DNA from: Lobosporangium transversale
Taxonomy: Eukaryota; Mortierellomycota; Mortierellomycetes; Mortierellales; Mortierellaceae
Length of the DNA: 64,000 bases
Direction of reading: 5' to 3'
Assembly: GCF_002105155.1 (NCBI RefSeq)
Contig: NW_019028980.1
Span: 1-64,000 of the forward strand
Below, piece after piece: positions 12,139 through 23,426 of this stretch. The notes beneath the pieces were generated by a model. The model was given only the letters and a program-made list of their open reading frames with translations. It was not told the DNA's origin and made no database searches. Position numbers and translations under genes: made by a program. Within the stretch, counting starts at the first letter, position 1; every line of letters starts with the position of its first letter.

Positions 12139-14276
12139 ATGTCGAATGATACAGCAGCCGAGTCAATAGAAGAGATCCAGCGGACTGGTGTGATAATTGT
12201 TGGTGGCGGCATTAGTGGTTTATTCCTGGGTATGCTCCTGGAGCGATTGGAACTTTCTTATCATATCTTTGAACGAGCAACCGAAGTTCGTCCGCTAGGT
12301 AAAGAAGTAAGATGTGTTTTAACGTCTTAATAGATATATATATAATATTCACTTGATACGATCCCAAACATCTTTAATAGGCTCGGCATTGACGCTTGGA
12401 GCAAACATTCAACCAGCCTTTGAACAACTTGGATTACTGGAACAACTTAAAGCCATCTCACTTCCTTGTCCCTCCCTGGAACTGTATTCAGACAACTTGG
12501 AACACATTGGATCTTTGAATCTGGAGAAAAGGAAAGAGTAGGTTCCTCTTCCCCTGATTTTTTACATTCCTTCATTTATTTGTAAATGCATTTTAAATCT
12601 TACTTTACCTTTTAAACTAACAGCCTTTTTATTACCATTGTTTTTGTTATTAATTTTGAAAAATAGAATATCGGGATATGACGATCTGATCTTTGAGCGC
12701 TCCAAGCTCTATTCATTGCTCCGGAGTCAGATCCCAGACAGCAAGATTAGTTATGGGAAACGAGTTACCCGGTTAGAAGAGAAAGATGGCCAAGTGTTTA
12801 TCCATTGTGCAGATGGTTTTGTCTGTCAAGGTGACATGCTTGCTGGAGCCGATGGCGCCTATAGCAACGTTAGACAGAGTCTTTACGAACAATTGGAAGA
12901 AAAAGGCCTTTTACCCAAAATTGACACTGAGGATTTTGTGATCGGTAATATCGTCATGGTTGGAGTGGCACAGCCCTTGAACCCTGAAAAGTATCCACAA
13001 CTCAATGATACTAAGGCACATTTCTCATCCGTTCAAGGAAAAAACAAACAAATTGTATGGTTTTTTTTCTTTTTTTCTTTTTTTGCTTTTTTGGTTCACT
13101 TATTATCTGTCTGTGTGAGATTTTGTCGTTGGCATTGATGTTGACTTTTTTATTTTCAGCTTGCGCTGATTTCTGCACCAGGCCAGCGCGTTTGTTGGTC
13201 GATAGGGACTGGTCTGTCCGAGGCTGAGGCCAAGGAAAAGCGGTTCAAGAATTCCGAATGGGGTCCTGAAGCGAACGAATTGATGATCAAAGAATTTGAA
13301 GATCATCCGTCTCCATGGGGTGGCACCTTTGGAGATTTTATTCGGATGACACCTCCCCACTTGGTTTCCAGAGTATCTTTAGAGGAGAAAATCTTTCAAA
13401 CATGGTTCCATGGAAGGACTGTGCTCATTGGTGATGGTAAGCCAAGTGTAGGAGGAAAAATAAAAAGAAGAAGAAAAAAAAACTTGGAAAATTGTAAAAT
13501 TGGACTGATCACTTTTCTTTCTTTTTATTTTGATAGCGTGCCACAAGGTTAGAAAAGAGAACAAAAGCGATAGATGACTTTGGTTTTAGTGTTCTAGAAC
13601 ATGATTGCTAAAACGATTCTTTATTTTTTGTTTCCTTCATACTCTATTTCTATTGTTTGCCAACAGATGTTGACAGGAGCTGGTTTAGGTATATGTATGA
13701 ACTTAAAGACTTTGAATATACCTCATCATAAACAATTATATAAACCGACATATTCTCCTACCTTCTTTCTTCATAATGCAAAGGTGCGGTAACTGCAATG
13801 CAAGATGCTGTGGTACTTGCGAATTGTATCCATAATATGCCCAATCGCTCTGCCTATAGCATTAAAGCCGCATTTGAGGAGTACTACCGACAGCAACATC
13901 ATCGTGCAGTGACCGCGTTTGAATTAAGTCGCAAGTACACCAAAGTGTGCTTCAGTCAGGTAAAGAAATATAAAATAGGATTTAATAAAGAATATGGTAC
14001 AATAACATCCTAATTCTTTTTTTTTTTTTCTCTTCCCTGTTGTAGACTTGGTCAGAGCGTCTTATACGTAAGATCATGATCGCCTGTATGCCTGAATGGT
14101 ATAAAAACCGGCTATCTGCCGAGTCAGTATCATATCGACCCCAGGTTGCATGGTTGCCATTAGTCAAGAACCGAGGAACATCACATGTATTACCACAGGA
14201 GGGCAAGAGAACTGCTGATGGAGATCATAGCAGGGATAATGACCAGAAAGCCCGGAAGGATCAAAATAGTAACTGA
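12139..14276 (+). CDS. FAD-dependent monooxygenase (aromatic hydroxylase-like)
   Basis: Eight exons: 12139-12298, 12381-12537, 12667-13054, 13160-13436, 13547-13557, 13667-13688, 13784-13959 and 14046-14276, with all phases consistent, giving 473 residues. The GxGxxG dinucleotide fold is at residues 22-27 (VGGGISG) with the acidic end of beta 2 in IFERA. The DG motif (GADGAYSNVR) is near residue 167. The GD motif (LIGDACHK) is near 326 and runs into GAGLG-AVTAMQDAVVLAN. These mark class A flavoprotein monooxygenases, which use NAD(P)H and O2 to hydroxylate small organic substrates. The GD motif is spread over an 11-nt and a 22-nt exon. The substrate is not evident. No signal peptide is present, so it is probably cytosolic. 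A short-chain reductase lies 0.7 kb downstream on the same strand, but a functional link is not shown. Confidence 0.88.
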
Positions 14277-14624
14277 AGCAGTAAGATTAATATGAAGACA
14301 AAAGAGTTGTCCAAGGCAGTGGAGGGTACTAGAGAAACAGCTAGTGTAGTCTAGTGTAGTAGAGAATATCTAGATCAGTCATCAGATTAAAAAAACAACG
14401 CTATCCTTGCTATTTGGTTACAAACATGTAAAAGGAGCAGAAATTTATAGGTGTTGGATTATAAATACATCCTGGTTATCCATCTACCTATTTCTCTTTC
14501 CTTCCTTTATCCTCTCAGTATATTGTCTTTAAACACATTGCGCTCAATGTCCATGATCGGTAATTTTTTTTTTTTTTTTTTTTTTTTTTTTCGAATAATA
14601 TATCACATTCATTTTGATGTATAG

Positions 14625-14789
14625 CAGTGCTCCTATTCGAATAAGGCAAGTTCGAATTCAATTCGTTTTCGAATAGATATCTAGATTTCGAATGCTTTTC
14701 GAGCCATTCGAGCCATTCGAATCGATTCGAACTTACCATGATTCGTTCCCGATTCGAATTCGATATGTTCGAATCGAATAGGAGCACTG
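14625..14789. mobile_element. hAT-type MITE, 165 bp
   Basis: The ends are perfect 16-bp inverted repeats, CAGTGCTCCTATTCGA and its complement. The flanks carry an exact 8-bp target duplication, ATGTATAG, at 14617-14624 and 14790-14797. Both fit the hAT superfamily: the termini start YARNG and the duplication fits nTnnnnAn. The inside is full of TTCGAA/TTCGAAT palindromes and has no reading frame, so it is a non-autonomous element. The perfect termini and duplication suggest a fairly recent insertion. Confidence 0.85.
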
Positions 14790-14832
14790 ATGTATAGTAT
14801 TCAGAATAAATCTATTTCTCCTCTGACAAGCT

Positions 14833-14834
14833 TT

Positions 14835-14921
<87 letters not shown>

Positions 14922-14932
14922 TTCTCTCTTTT
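14833..14932. repeat. CT microsatellite with a 20-bp higher-order period
   Basis: A CT dinucleotide array is interrupted at regular intervals of about 20 bases by an extra TT, so it is also a minisatellite. It ends about 20 bp before the ATG of the short-chain reductase and may be its leader. Confidence 0.9.
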
Positions 14933-14954
14933 TTATTTTTTTTATTTTTTTATA

Positions 14955-15469
14955 ATGATTAAAGGATACAACTCTGTTTTTAAAAAGGACCTGTTCAAGG
15001 ATCAAGTCATCTTGGTCACTGGCGGCGGTACAGGCATTGGAAGATGTACGGCACATGAATTGGCCAGGTTAGATAACAGAATATACAATCCATCGACGAG
15101 TTTTACTACCATTTTATTTTTTTCATGAATTTCAACAACTTGATTTACTTAAGAATTTTCGATTATCTGTCATAGTCTTGGTGCGACCGTGATTATTGCG
15201 GCTCGAAAAATTGATCAATTGATCAACACTGCCCGAGAGATTGAACTCTTGGGTGGGAAGTGTGAGACTATGGCCCTTAACATTCGCGACCCGAAACAGG
15301 CTGTTGAAGTTGTCCAAGCGATCGTCGCTAAGCATGGCAAGCTGACCGGCCTCGTGGTATTACTGCATGACGCGACTTTTTTTATTTTTTTTTTTTATTT
15401 TTTATTTTTTATTTTTTATTTTTTATTTTTTATTTTTTATTACTATTCCTAATGTCATTATGCTCTTCC

Positions 15470-15504
<35 letters not shown>

Positions 15505-16068
15505 CAATGCTGGTGGACAGTTCCGATCACCCGCATCCAAATTATCACCCAATGGCTTTGCCGCGGTCGTGAATTTAAATTTGATGGGGACCTTCAATTT
15601 ATGTAAGGCTGCGTTTGACACCTATATGGGCGAACATGGTGGTAGTATCGTTAATGTTACTCTGGATTGCCGAAATGGAATCCCTGGCATGCTTCATTCT
15701 GTAAGTAACTGAAAAAAAAAAAAAAAAAAAAAAAAAAGAATAGATTTGATAGTCTGCAAGTATAATTTATTTATTTATTTATTTTCATATGTCTTCAAAA
15801 CCAAGGGTGCAGCTCGTGCTGGTGTCATTAACATGACCAAGACATTGGCTATCGAATGGGGGCCTTTTAATGGGATCCGCATCAACTGTGTGTCACCAGG
15901 AATGATGATGACCTCTGGCTTGAAAACTTACCCTGAGCATGTGCTCGATAACTTCATTAAGAATTCCTGGAAGGTAAGGCTCTTATTTGGAACTATACGC
16001 GAACAGAGAAAAAAGCTCGTGGTTTCTTCATACACTTGAGCTACTTATTAATGTGATTATTTTTGTGG

Positions 16069-16100
<32 letters not shown>

Positions 16101-16453
16101 ATCCTTCCAGCCGAATGGGGACGGAATCAGAGGCTGCTGCTGCTGTCGTGTTCCTTTTGTCGCCGGCGGCATCATATATCACAGGAATCAATTTGCCAGT
16201 CGATGGTGCAAGTTCATTGACTTGCGCCGGAACTTACGGTACTGAGACACTATTTAATCCTAAAACAAGTCTGATGAAACCATACATCGGATGGCTGCAA
16301 CAACAGGAGGGAGGAGGGGAGGAGGAGGAGACAAAGGGGCAGCCGGCGGTCAAAGAACTGGATGCTCCCGAACCTATAATCCACCTGTATGAACGCTACA
16401 AAGGGTTCGTGAATGGAGGGAGTGCCAATGGAGGTGGCGGAAGCAAGTTGTAA
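14955..16453 (+). CDS. Peroxisomal short-chain reductase (trans-2-enoyl-CoA reductase-like)
   Basis: Five exons: 14955-15067, 15176-15356, 15503-15700, 15806-15973 and 16100-16453, in phase, giving 337 residues. The cofactor motif TGGGTGIG is at residues 22-29 and NNAGG at 99-103. The pattern GAARAGV-N-TK-LA-EW, then RINCVSPG and FLLSPAASYITG, resembles the PECR / 2,4-dienoyl-CoA reductase group, which reduces enoyl-CoA with NADPH in peroxisomal lipid metabolism. The last three residues are SKL, a textbook type 1 peroxisome signal. Odd point: the usual catalytic Tyr before the Lys (K176) is Ile172, so activity may differ. The intron before exon 5 ends in a poly-A run rather than a pyrimidine tract. 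A Gly-rich C-terminal tail of about 60 residues extends past the core. Confidence 0.85.
15388..15440. repeat. TTTTTTA repeat inside reductase intron 2
   Basis: About seven copies of a seven-base TTTTTTA-like unit lie inside intron 2 of the reductase gene. A poly-T run of about 30 bases then ends at the acceptor AG (15471-15502). Confidence 0.85.
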
Positions 16454-16633
16454 TTAAAATCGATCGATCATGAAGAGGGAGGGGAGTAACGCGTATACTT
16501 GAACTGAGCTTAGCGTTCCATATAAACGTCTGTAATGATTCACATCCATAGCAACCCTTGTTTAAAAAAATAAAAAAAAAAAAAAAAAAGCTTTACTACC
16601 GATCATAAAACGGAAAGGTCTTTATCAAAGATT

Positions 16634-16667
<34 letters not shown>

Positions 16668-17129
16668 AAAAGTAAGTAGTCTGCCAATATATACTTTGCA
16701 ACAGTATATTTTACTGAAAATAGAGTCGTTTCCTCGTGTCCCGTGCGTCTGTACGGGTGCGTTTGCCTGTAAGGAACGAGTGCTGAATGGTTAACCTATT
16801 AGACTAATACGAGTTTGATAGCCTCCTTCATTTTTAAAGGATTGGACTTCTGTTTAGTTATTTCCATAATTTTCAATGCCTTTAATGATTCTATTGCTTC
16901 AAACCATTTGTCGTACATCTGGATATTTAACATGATTCCTCAGTGCTTGTTCAGTGTAAACGACAAAGTTAGTGATTTAATTAAACTGATGATCCTTTAT
17001 TCATGCAAATCTTGTTGTATTAGATGTATATGTGTTGGAGGTTGTGTTTGTGCTACAGAAGAGAAAAGCTCTTGAAATTAGGAAAATCACTTGGAATGTG
17101 TGAGTATCATCATTAAATCCTAGTAGGAG
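16454..17129. other. Intergenic region, no gene seen
   Basis: 3' flank of the reductase gene with A-rich (near 16568-16589) and T-rich (near 16637-16665) runs. No coding segment is supported. Confidence 0.5.
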
Positions 17130-17760
17130 CTACGATAGAGTGGGACTTTTGCCTATACTGACCGACTGTTCTTGTTCATTGGTATCAACAGTGGCCTCTG
17201 CTGTATTCTCTGACGTGATGTTCACGAGGTTCTTTACGACCACAGTAAATCCAAATGCTGAAAAGGGTGTGGTACTCTCTGCAGGTGCTTTATGATTCTT
17301 TTTCTTTCGTGATCTAGTAGAGCGTTTATATCCAAGCTCAATCTTTTACCTTCACGTTCATTGCCGTGTTTTTGCATAAGAAGCTATAGCTTCTATCAGA
17401 TACCATTACAAGTACTAATGTTCCCTCTAATCTATTCCTCTTTTTCGATCTCACTCCTCCAAATTCCCTTCGTTTGATGACTCATTCCATATATCTATCC
17501 ATTCTTAAAATGGCTCCATGTTCTCGAGCATATCAAGTTCATCTAAGGCTGAAACGTACACATCTTCCAATGGATCTAGAGGAGATAGAGGTGGAGATGG
17601 AAGAGGAGGAGGAAAAGGAAGAGGGAAGGAGTATTTGAGATAACTCTTCCACTTAGCGATTTTCGCGGTGCCTCAATACAATCAAATGTCACAGCTTTCT
17701 TTTGTTTGGCAATCTCAAATTAAATTAAAGTTGTCTTTTTAGATGATTTCATGTTCTAAT
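17130..17760 (-). pseudogene. Broken minus-strand coding relic
   Basis: Three protein-like stretches occur on the minus strand but not in one frame. Near 17640-17710 it reads EIAKQKKAVTFDCIEAPRK. Near 17515-17620 it reads PSPPLSPLDPLEDVYVSALD and ends MEPF-stop. At 17130-17346 about 72 open codons include KIELGYKRSTRSRKKK and end TLS-stop. No start codon or clean splice chain joins them. This looks like a decayed gene or exons of a gene I could not assemble; the family is not recognised. Confidence 0.3.
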
Positions 17761-18039
17761 TGGGCTCAAAGGCTTCTTATTGGGCTATTGGGCATATTCT
17801 TCTGGTGTTACTTCTACATGTGCATTTATCCCTTATCCTGTATTCCGACTATTTTTGGTTGCAATTTTATAAAAAAAATCGTCTTTTTTTACTTAAAGCT
17901 CCAATTATGCAAAATTCTATTATTTGCGACTCCCCCTATTCCTAAGCTAAGTTGAAAGAGCTTGATCTCTAGAATCTGTGGATGTATTAAAAGTAGATTT
18001 CATTGTGAATGATTCTTTCAACATGCTCATTCAAATGCG

Positions 18040-18116
18040 GCCACCCATGTCAAGGGTGGCTTAGGCACTAGTCAATTACAAGAATTTTATTAAGTAAGAG
18101 GCCTGTAATTGACTAG
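18040..18116. repeat. Two adjacent hairpins
   Basis: GCCACCC (18040-18046) pairs with GGGTGGC (18054-18060) across a 7-base loop. CTAGTCAATTACA (18068-18080) pairs with TGTAATTGACTAG (18104-18116) across 23 bases. They lie 7 bp apart in otherwise gene-free sequence. They may be the remains of small foldback elements. Confidence 0.6.
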
Positions 18117-18764
18117 ACATATCAAAAAGGAAAGGGCGATTGAAGCCATATATCATGTGATTTACTACGGTAACAAGTAAAAAAGCCACAACAAAAAAAA
18201 AATCTGTGCGAACCAAATGTAAAAATTTACCCTAATTTTTTTCAATTTGCAACCATTTTTGGTTGAAAAAATTTTTTTTTTTCTCTACAGGATAAGGGAT
18301 AAATAATATATTAATGTATAGTTAGAGATTGGTGGCAGTAGCAAGAGTGGCGCATGACATTGGAGAACGACGATATCTTTTCCTTTTCTTTTTTTCGATT
18401 TGCGAGACAATCATATCTAATGATCGTAGGTCTTTTAACGAAAATCAAGCTGTCGTTGTTATTGAAAATGGTTGATTGGAATAGAGCGCACTTGCCCGAT
18501 TTGGACAAGTCAAAAAACGTGATCACCAAAAAGGAGCCCGCTCTTTTTCCACAAGCAAAGAAAAGACTTTTTTTTTTTTTTTTTTTTTTTTTGATCTAGA
18601 ACATTAAAAAAAAAAAACACCTTCCCATTCGAACCAAAGATCAATCACGATTTAAAAAAAACGTATCAAGTACTAGCATCGAACAGCAGTAAACTATAAC
18701 CAAAAGACACACACACACACCATTAGACCTTTAAACCATTAGACTATTAGACCTCTAGATCACT
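18117..18764. other. Promoter side of the SPF30-like gene
   Basis: A/T-rich sequence with a self-complementary TTTTTCAA / TTGAAAAA pair near 18240-18270 and a poly-T run near 18568-18592. A short CA repeat and CCATTAGAC-like direct repeats lie just before the ATG at 18765. No gene is seen. Confidence 0.4.
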
Positions 18765-19846
18765 ATGGATGAAACCGAACTGATTAATCTGAAGAACGAG
18801 GTAGCAACCATCGAGTCTGCGCTGCAAGCTGATCCTCAAAATGAAGAACTCTTGAACCTCAGGACTGAACTTCTCGAACTAGTTTCTCTTACAGAGAATA
18901 TGCTATCACAGCAAAGGCAGCAACAGGCGCATGTAGCAGCATCAACAACAGCAGCGGCGGTGGCAACGACACTAGCTACTACAGCAATAGGAATAACGGC
19001 AGCAGGTTCACCGTCGTTATCCAGTCCGTCCATCACTTCATCTCCTGTTTCAGCGCACGGTTCTGGTTTTTCAACTCCTAACAAAGCTTCGCCATCAATA
19101 GCAAGTACAGACAAGACAATCTCAGGAGCACGATCTCAATTAGATCCATCAAAGCAACCCGTCTTTCAACCTTCTCCTCCTCCACGAAATTGGGCTGTAG
19201 GTGATCGCTGTCGAGCTCTCTATCCTGCTGATGGGAAATTTTATGAGGCTACGATCTTGACAATTGGAGGATCAGGACAGGTCTTCTCGGTTCAATATAA
19301 AGGTTATGAATCTAGTCCCCCTACTACCGTCGGACCAGAGGACCTGAAGCCACCTGTTGATAAAAGCAAATATCAGCAAAAGCATCATAAACATAATCAT
19401 CATGGAGCAGCTGCTGATGAGTCTTCAAAGAAACGTGGGGCAGAATCACCAGGAGCAGGGGCAGCAGCAGCAGTCGGACAAAATAATGCTAAAAAACCAA
19501 AGACAGTCAATGAGCAGGTTCAGAAACAGATGGCATGGCAGAATTTTGCGAAAGGAGGCGCAAAGAAAGGAGGCGCAAAGGCTGCACCTGTTCTTAAGAA
19601 GAGTATTTTTGCGACACCAGACAATCCTGAAGGCAAAGGTAAAAAAAAGGGGGGAAAAAAAGCTAATATTTAACTTTTTTTTTTTTTTTCCTTTTTTTTA
19701 AAAAAAAAAAAATACTATCATCTAACTGATATTTTCTTTCTTCAAAATACTTAGTTGGCGTTGTTGGAAGTGGAAAGGGCATGACACAGTTCCAACAGCG
19801 TGGAAAGCACATCTATGGCAATAGTCAGCAGCGACAGCAGCAATAG
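18765..19846 (+). CDS. spf30: Tudor-domain splicing factor, SPF30/SMNDC1-like
   Basis: Two exons, 18765-19638 and 19755-19846, give 321 residues; the join restores the conserved tail. Residues 1-50 form a helical N-terminus (LKNEVATIESALQADPQNEE) typical of SPF30. A Ser/Ala-rich linker follows. The Tudor domain is at about 141-195 (NWAVGDRCRALYPADGKFYE, then VQYKGYE), with aromatic residues of the methyl-arginine cage. The C-terminal block KKSIFATPDNPEGK|VGVVGSGKGMTQ is the family signature. SPF30 helps assemble the U4/U6.U5 tri-snRNP into the spliceosome in the nucleus by binding symmetrically dimethylated Sm proteins. A downstream ATG-less reading of the intron gives an early stop, so splicing is needed for the full protein. 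The Lys/Gly-rich segments suit RNP contact. Confidence 0.9.
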
Positions 19847-20525
19847 CATCTCTTTTAATATTCTTGAATAGAGAGGGGAGAGAGAGAAAAAAAAAAGTGA
19901 CGAGAAGGCAAATCAAGAACAGCAAGCAAGCATTAGCACAAACAGAGGCAGCAAACAGCAACAAAGCAACGAAAGCGCTTTTTCCTTATATCCTTTAGGC
20001 GATTCCTAAATTAAAGGATGTCAACTCTTTCTTTCTTTTTTTTTTTATACCATTTTCTGCCTGCAATGCCCTTTTGTCTTTTTTATTGCTCCGGTTAAGA
20101 AAAAAAAAAATGCAAGTTAAGCTCACTCGTCTTTCTCTCTCTCTTCCCATTATGTCCGTCTGTCCTCTCTTGGGCCTATGCATCGACCGTCCTCGACAGC
20201 CTTCGTCAATCAAGAAAACATTAGAGAAGAAGCTACAAAAACTATGCTTTCCTTTTTAAAAAAACAAAAAAAAAAAAAAGCTGAATGCTAACGGATTGTC
20301 GTCGTTTTTTATTTTTATTTTTATTTTTATTTTTATTTTTTTAGTCTATTTCAACTTTTTTAACATCTTACATTTTTGAACCGTCATTTTTTAACGTCAT
20401 GATGTATATAACCGGTACTCAATGAATCATAGATTTTTTTGTTTTTTATTGTCTATACAAATTAAATAAATTATGGACAAGCTATGAATAAGAAAAAGTA
20501 ATGAGCACATTGATAAATGTCACAA
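19847..20525. other. Intergenic region between convergent genes
   Basis: 3' flanks of the SPF30-like gene and the convergent Sel1 gene. It contains a TTTTTA tandem repeat at about 20305-20341 and several A/T runs. No gene is seen. Confidence 0.5.
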
Positions 20526-23214
20526 CTACATGACTTTGCAGTTCTCGTCTTCAGGTCCATGCTGTCCTGCCTGACGTTGTCGGTTATGATGCATCCGTCG
20601 CATAGCTCCCAGCTTCTTCATGTCTGTCAACCGCTTCTTGGCCCGATTGTTACCCTGCGCTGCAGCACGAAGATACCAGCGTCGTGCTTCCTCTAGATCT
20701 TGCTTCACGCCAATTCCAACCTATATACATTTATAAGGAGAAAGAATTGTATACATAAGCAGCTAATTAACTATATTATAATTGATTACTTATTTTTATA
20801 TCATGATGTCATGTGCTTACCTCAGAGTAATAGCCAACTGCATACTCTGCCCTTGCAAGGCCTTTATCGGCTGCTTTTCGGGCCCACAGATAGGCCTCTG
20901 TATCACTCTGTTTCAGGACCCCCTCTGCTCCTGTCAAGTACCAACCCGACAACCCCAGCTCGGATTCTGCATCCCCTTGCTCTGCGGCTCGGGTATACCA
21001 TGCAATACTCCTTCGAGGATCAACAGGACAGGTCAAGGTTCCATACTCATAACAATGACCCAACTTGAATTGACTGGGTGCATAGCCTAATCCTGCGGCC
21101 TGAGTAAATAATTCGCGTGCATATGCCTCATCAGGGATGACAGTCGGAATTCCAGCTTTTTCAAAACATAACCCTAGCTCATGCAGTGCATGTGGATTCT
21201 CTTCATCTGCATTCGCAGCCGCTCGTTTCAACCAAGTGATCGCTTCACGAGGATTGCTATGTTGACCTAACAGACCCTTCAACTGAATCATGCCTAGTTT
21301 GTACATCGCTGCTGTGTCGCCCAAAGAGGCTGCCTTTCGATAAAATTGTAAAGCTCGGCTATAATCTCTCTTGGTGCCTGCACCAAGTTCATAACATACA
21401 GCTGTTCGATACGTTGCTGCGGGATGGTTCTGTTTGGAGGCCTGTATATACAGATTAAAGGCCTTATCATGATCAATCTGTAGGCCCAATGATCCATTTC
21501 CATAGCAGTTGGCTAAAAAGAACTGTGCATCCGGATAGGCTGGTTTCCCAATGCCCATCCCTGTCGTCGCTAACCGCTTAATGATCTTGAGTCCCTCAAG
21601 GAAGAGAGCTTCCTTATTCTTTTTCTGTCGTTTAGGATCCGGATCGTCGTTTCCAAACGTCACCGCCGCCTCAATTAACGCTTTAGCATACTCAAGTTGT
21701 GCTGCTGGGTCATTGCTCACCTTCGCACGCTGTCGCATCTCATCCAAAACCTCAATCGTCAAGACTCGTTTTCGTGGTGGTGTCGCTGCCCCACCTCCTA
21801 CTCCTCTTGCTCCATTATAAGGATTCATTCCCATTGCTCCTGGAGGGGGAGGTACTCCATTACCTCTAAATGGTGGAGGTCTTCCGGCATAAGGTTCACC
21901 AGGTCCACCCATCATCATGGGAGGGCGGGGACGGCCCATGGGAAATGGACCTCCTCCGCGTAAAGATGGTGATGGCTGTAAATTAGCTCCTGGGCGACCA
22001 TGATAGGGTCCAGGTCCAGGTCCAGGCCCAGGCCCAGGCCCAGGCCCAGGCCCATATCCTCCTGGTGGCCCATGTGAAGGTCGAAAGCCCGGTCCAGGTC
22101 CATTAACCACTCCATTTCCTGCAGGATAGCCCACTGCAGGTGTTGGTCCTCCATAATAATCCTGTGCATTGCCATTAGTGGCATACTCCGATCCTGCATA
22201 TTGTTGTTGGCTGTTGTATTGAGGGTGATGATATCGAGGGTCATGTGCCTGTAGACCATAGGGCTGTTGATGATGAGATGGAGGAGGGCCTCGTAAAGGC
22301 GGACCTCTGAAAGACGGGCGTTGAAGTGGAGCGTGAGAAGGTGCTGGATGTTGTGGATTCAGATGTGGCGGCGGATGAGGGGGATATTCTGGGCCATATC
22401 CGTATTCGTAGTTTCCCTGGCCCGCATATGAAGATGCAGCAGTCGTGTTTGAATAATCTCCCACTTCTGCCCCATTAGGATTTGTAGCCGCATAGGCCCT
22501 GATGGTCGAGTGGGTTGAATCAACACTAGTAACACGCTTGGGAGAATTGGACAGTGAGGGATCATATTGACCAGAACCGTTGATCCCGATATTGATCCCG
22601 GATCCATAAGAGGATCGTTTGTTAGAGGAGGAAGAATCAGTTGATGCACGGTTTCCAGCAGCGGCATTTAGAGGAGGAGGAGGATGAACGAGAGGTAAGG
22701 AGCTTCCGATGACAGATCCTTGGTCTGAACCCGAAAAACGGGTATCGTCCACATAGCCGTTTCGTTCGACGGGTTCATTCGATTCACCCTCTGAGAAGTG
22801 TAAAGGGGTAGGAGTCGAGCCATGTGGTGAACCATTAGGATTATCATTGTTGTCAAGAGAGAGCGAGGAAAGATCAAAGTCGAGCGGAACTTGAACTTTG
22901 ACATTACTCTCGTCCGAAAATGTTTGGGATGTTGGAGTGGCAGTAGCGGCAGTGGCAGTGTGATGCGAGAAGGTAGAAGAGGAAGTAGAAGAGGAGGAGA
23001 GGCGTTGCTGTTGTCTACCAGAGACTGTCCAATTGGAGTTATTGGAAGATGCTGCGGAGGCAGGGGAGCCAAAGGAAGGTGGGGCAGGAGGAAAATATTG
23101 TGGGGCGAGTGGGTCACTATCAGTTTCGTAGAGGTCATATTCGACAGCATGGTGATGTCCAGGGTTGGCCTCCTTTGAAGGTAGGGGCGCAAGTTTGACC
23201 TGTGGATAGGCCAT
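20526..23214 (-). CDS. SKT5: Sel1-repeat chitin synthase regulator, Skt5/Chs4-like
   Basis: Two exons, 23214-20821 and 20720-20526, join in phase 0 to give about 862 residues. I start at the ATG at 23214 (MAYPQVKLAP). Residues 1-500 are low-complexity: Ser-rich, then Pro/Gly/Tyr/His-rich with a PGPGPG run. From about residue 500 a series of Sel1-like repeats runs to the end (for example FFLANCYGNGSLG, CYELGAGTKRDY, YYSE|VGIGVKQDLEEARRWY). Skt5/Chs4 proteins activate and localise chitin synthase at the bud neck or septum and cell wall. The protein ends CKVM, a fitting CaaX box; yeast Skt5 is also farnesylated at a CaaX end. The intron splits the last Sel1 repeat. Regulation is not visible. Confidence 0.88.
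22014..22058. repeat. CCAGGC tandem repeat coding for Pro-Gly run
   Basis: About seven copies of a six-base CCAGGC/CCAGGT unit lie within the Sel1 gene and encode the alternating Gly-Pro segment of its disordered N-terminal half. Confidence 0.85.
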
Positions 23215-23393
23215 GCCAAAAAACAAATAGATCTAAGACTGAATAAAAAAAAAAATAATAATAATAAAAAAAAAAAAAAGAAAATGAAGGAATGCGAATG
23301 AATGGAATGAATTAATGAGATGAATAAATAAATTAATTAATTAGAGAGAGTAGTAAATGAGAAAAGAAGAAGAGAATTAAATAGGGGATGAAG

Positions 23394-23426
<33 letters not shown>

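Larger units (their letters stand above)
14277..14954. other. Intergenic region with MITE and CT microsatellite
   Basis: Between two same-strand genes. It holds small CTAGTGTAGT direct repeats near 14340, a poly-T run near 14563-14591, the hAT-type MITE at 14625-14789 and a CT-rich array directly before the next start codon. No gene is seen. Confidence 0.6.

Noticed and set aside
14641-14770. TTCGAA-rich stretch as a telomere-like repeat
   Set aside because: It is bounded by terminal inverted repeats and a target duplication, so it is the interior of a MITE.
14733-15056. Long Arg-Glu repeat frame on the minus strand
   Set aside because: It is the complement of the CT microsatellite; the real gene is the plus-strand reductase that begins at 14955.
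21551-23219. Several long frames opposite or out of frame with the Sel1 gene
   Set aside because: They are shadows of low-complexity Ser/Pro/Gly/His-rich coding sequence in the Skt5-like gene.
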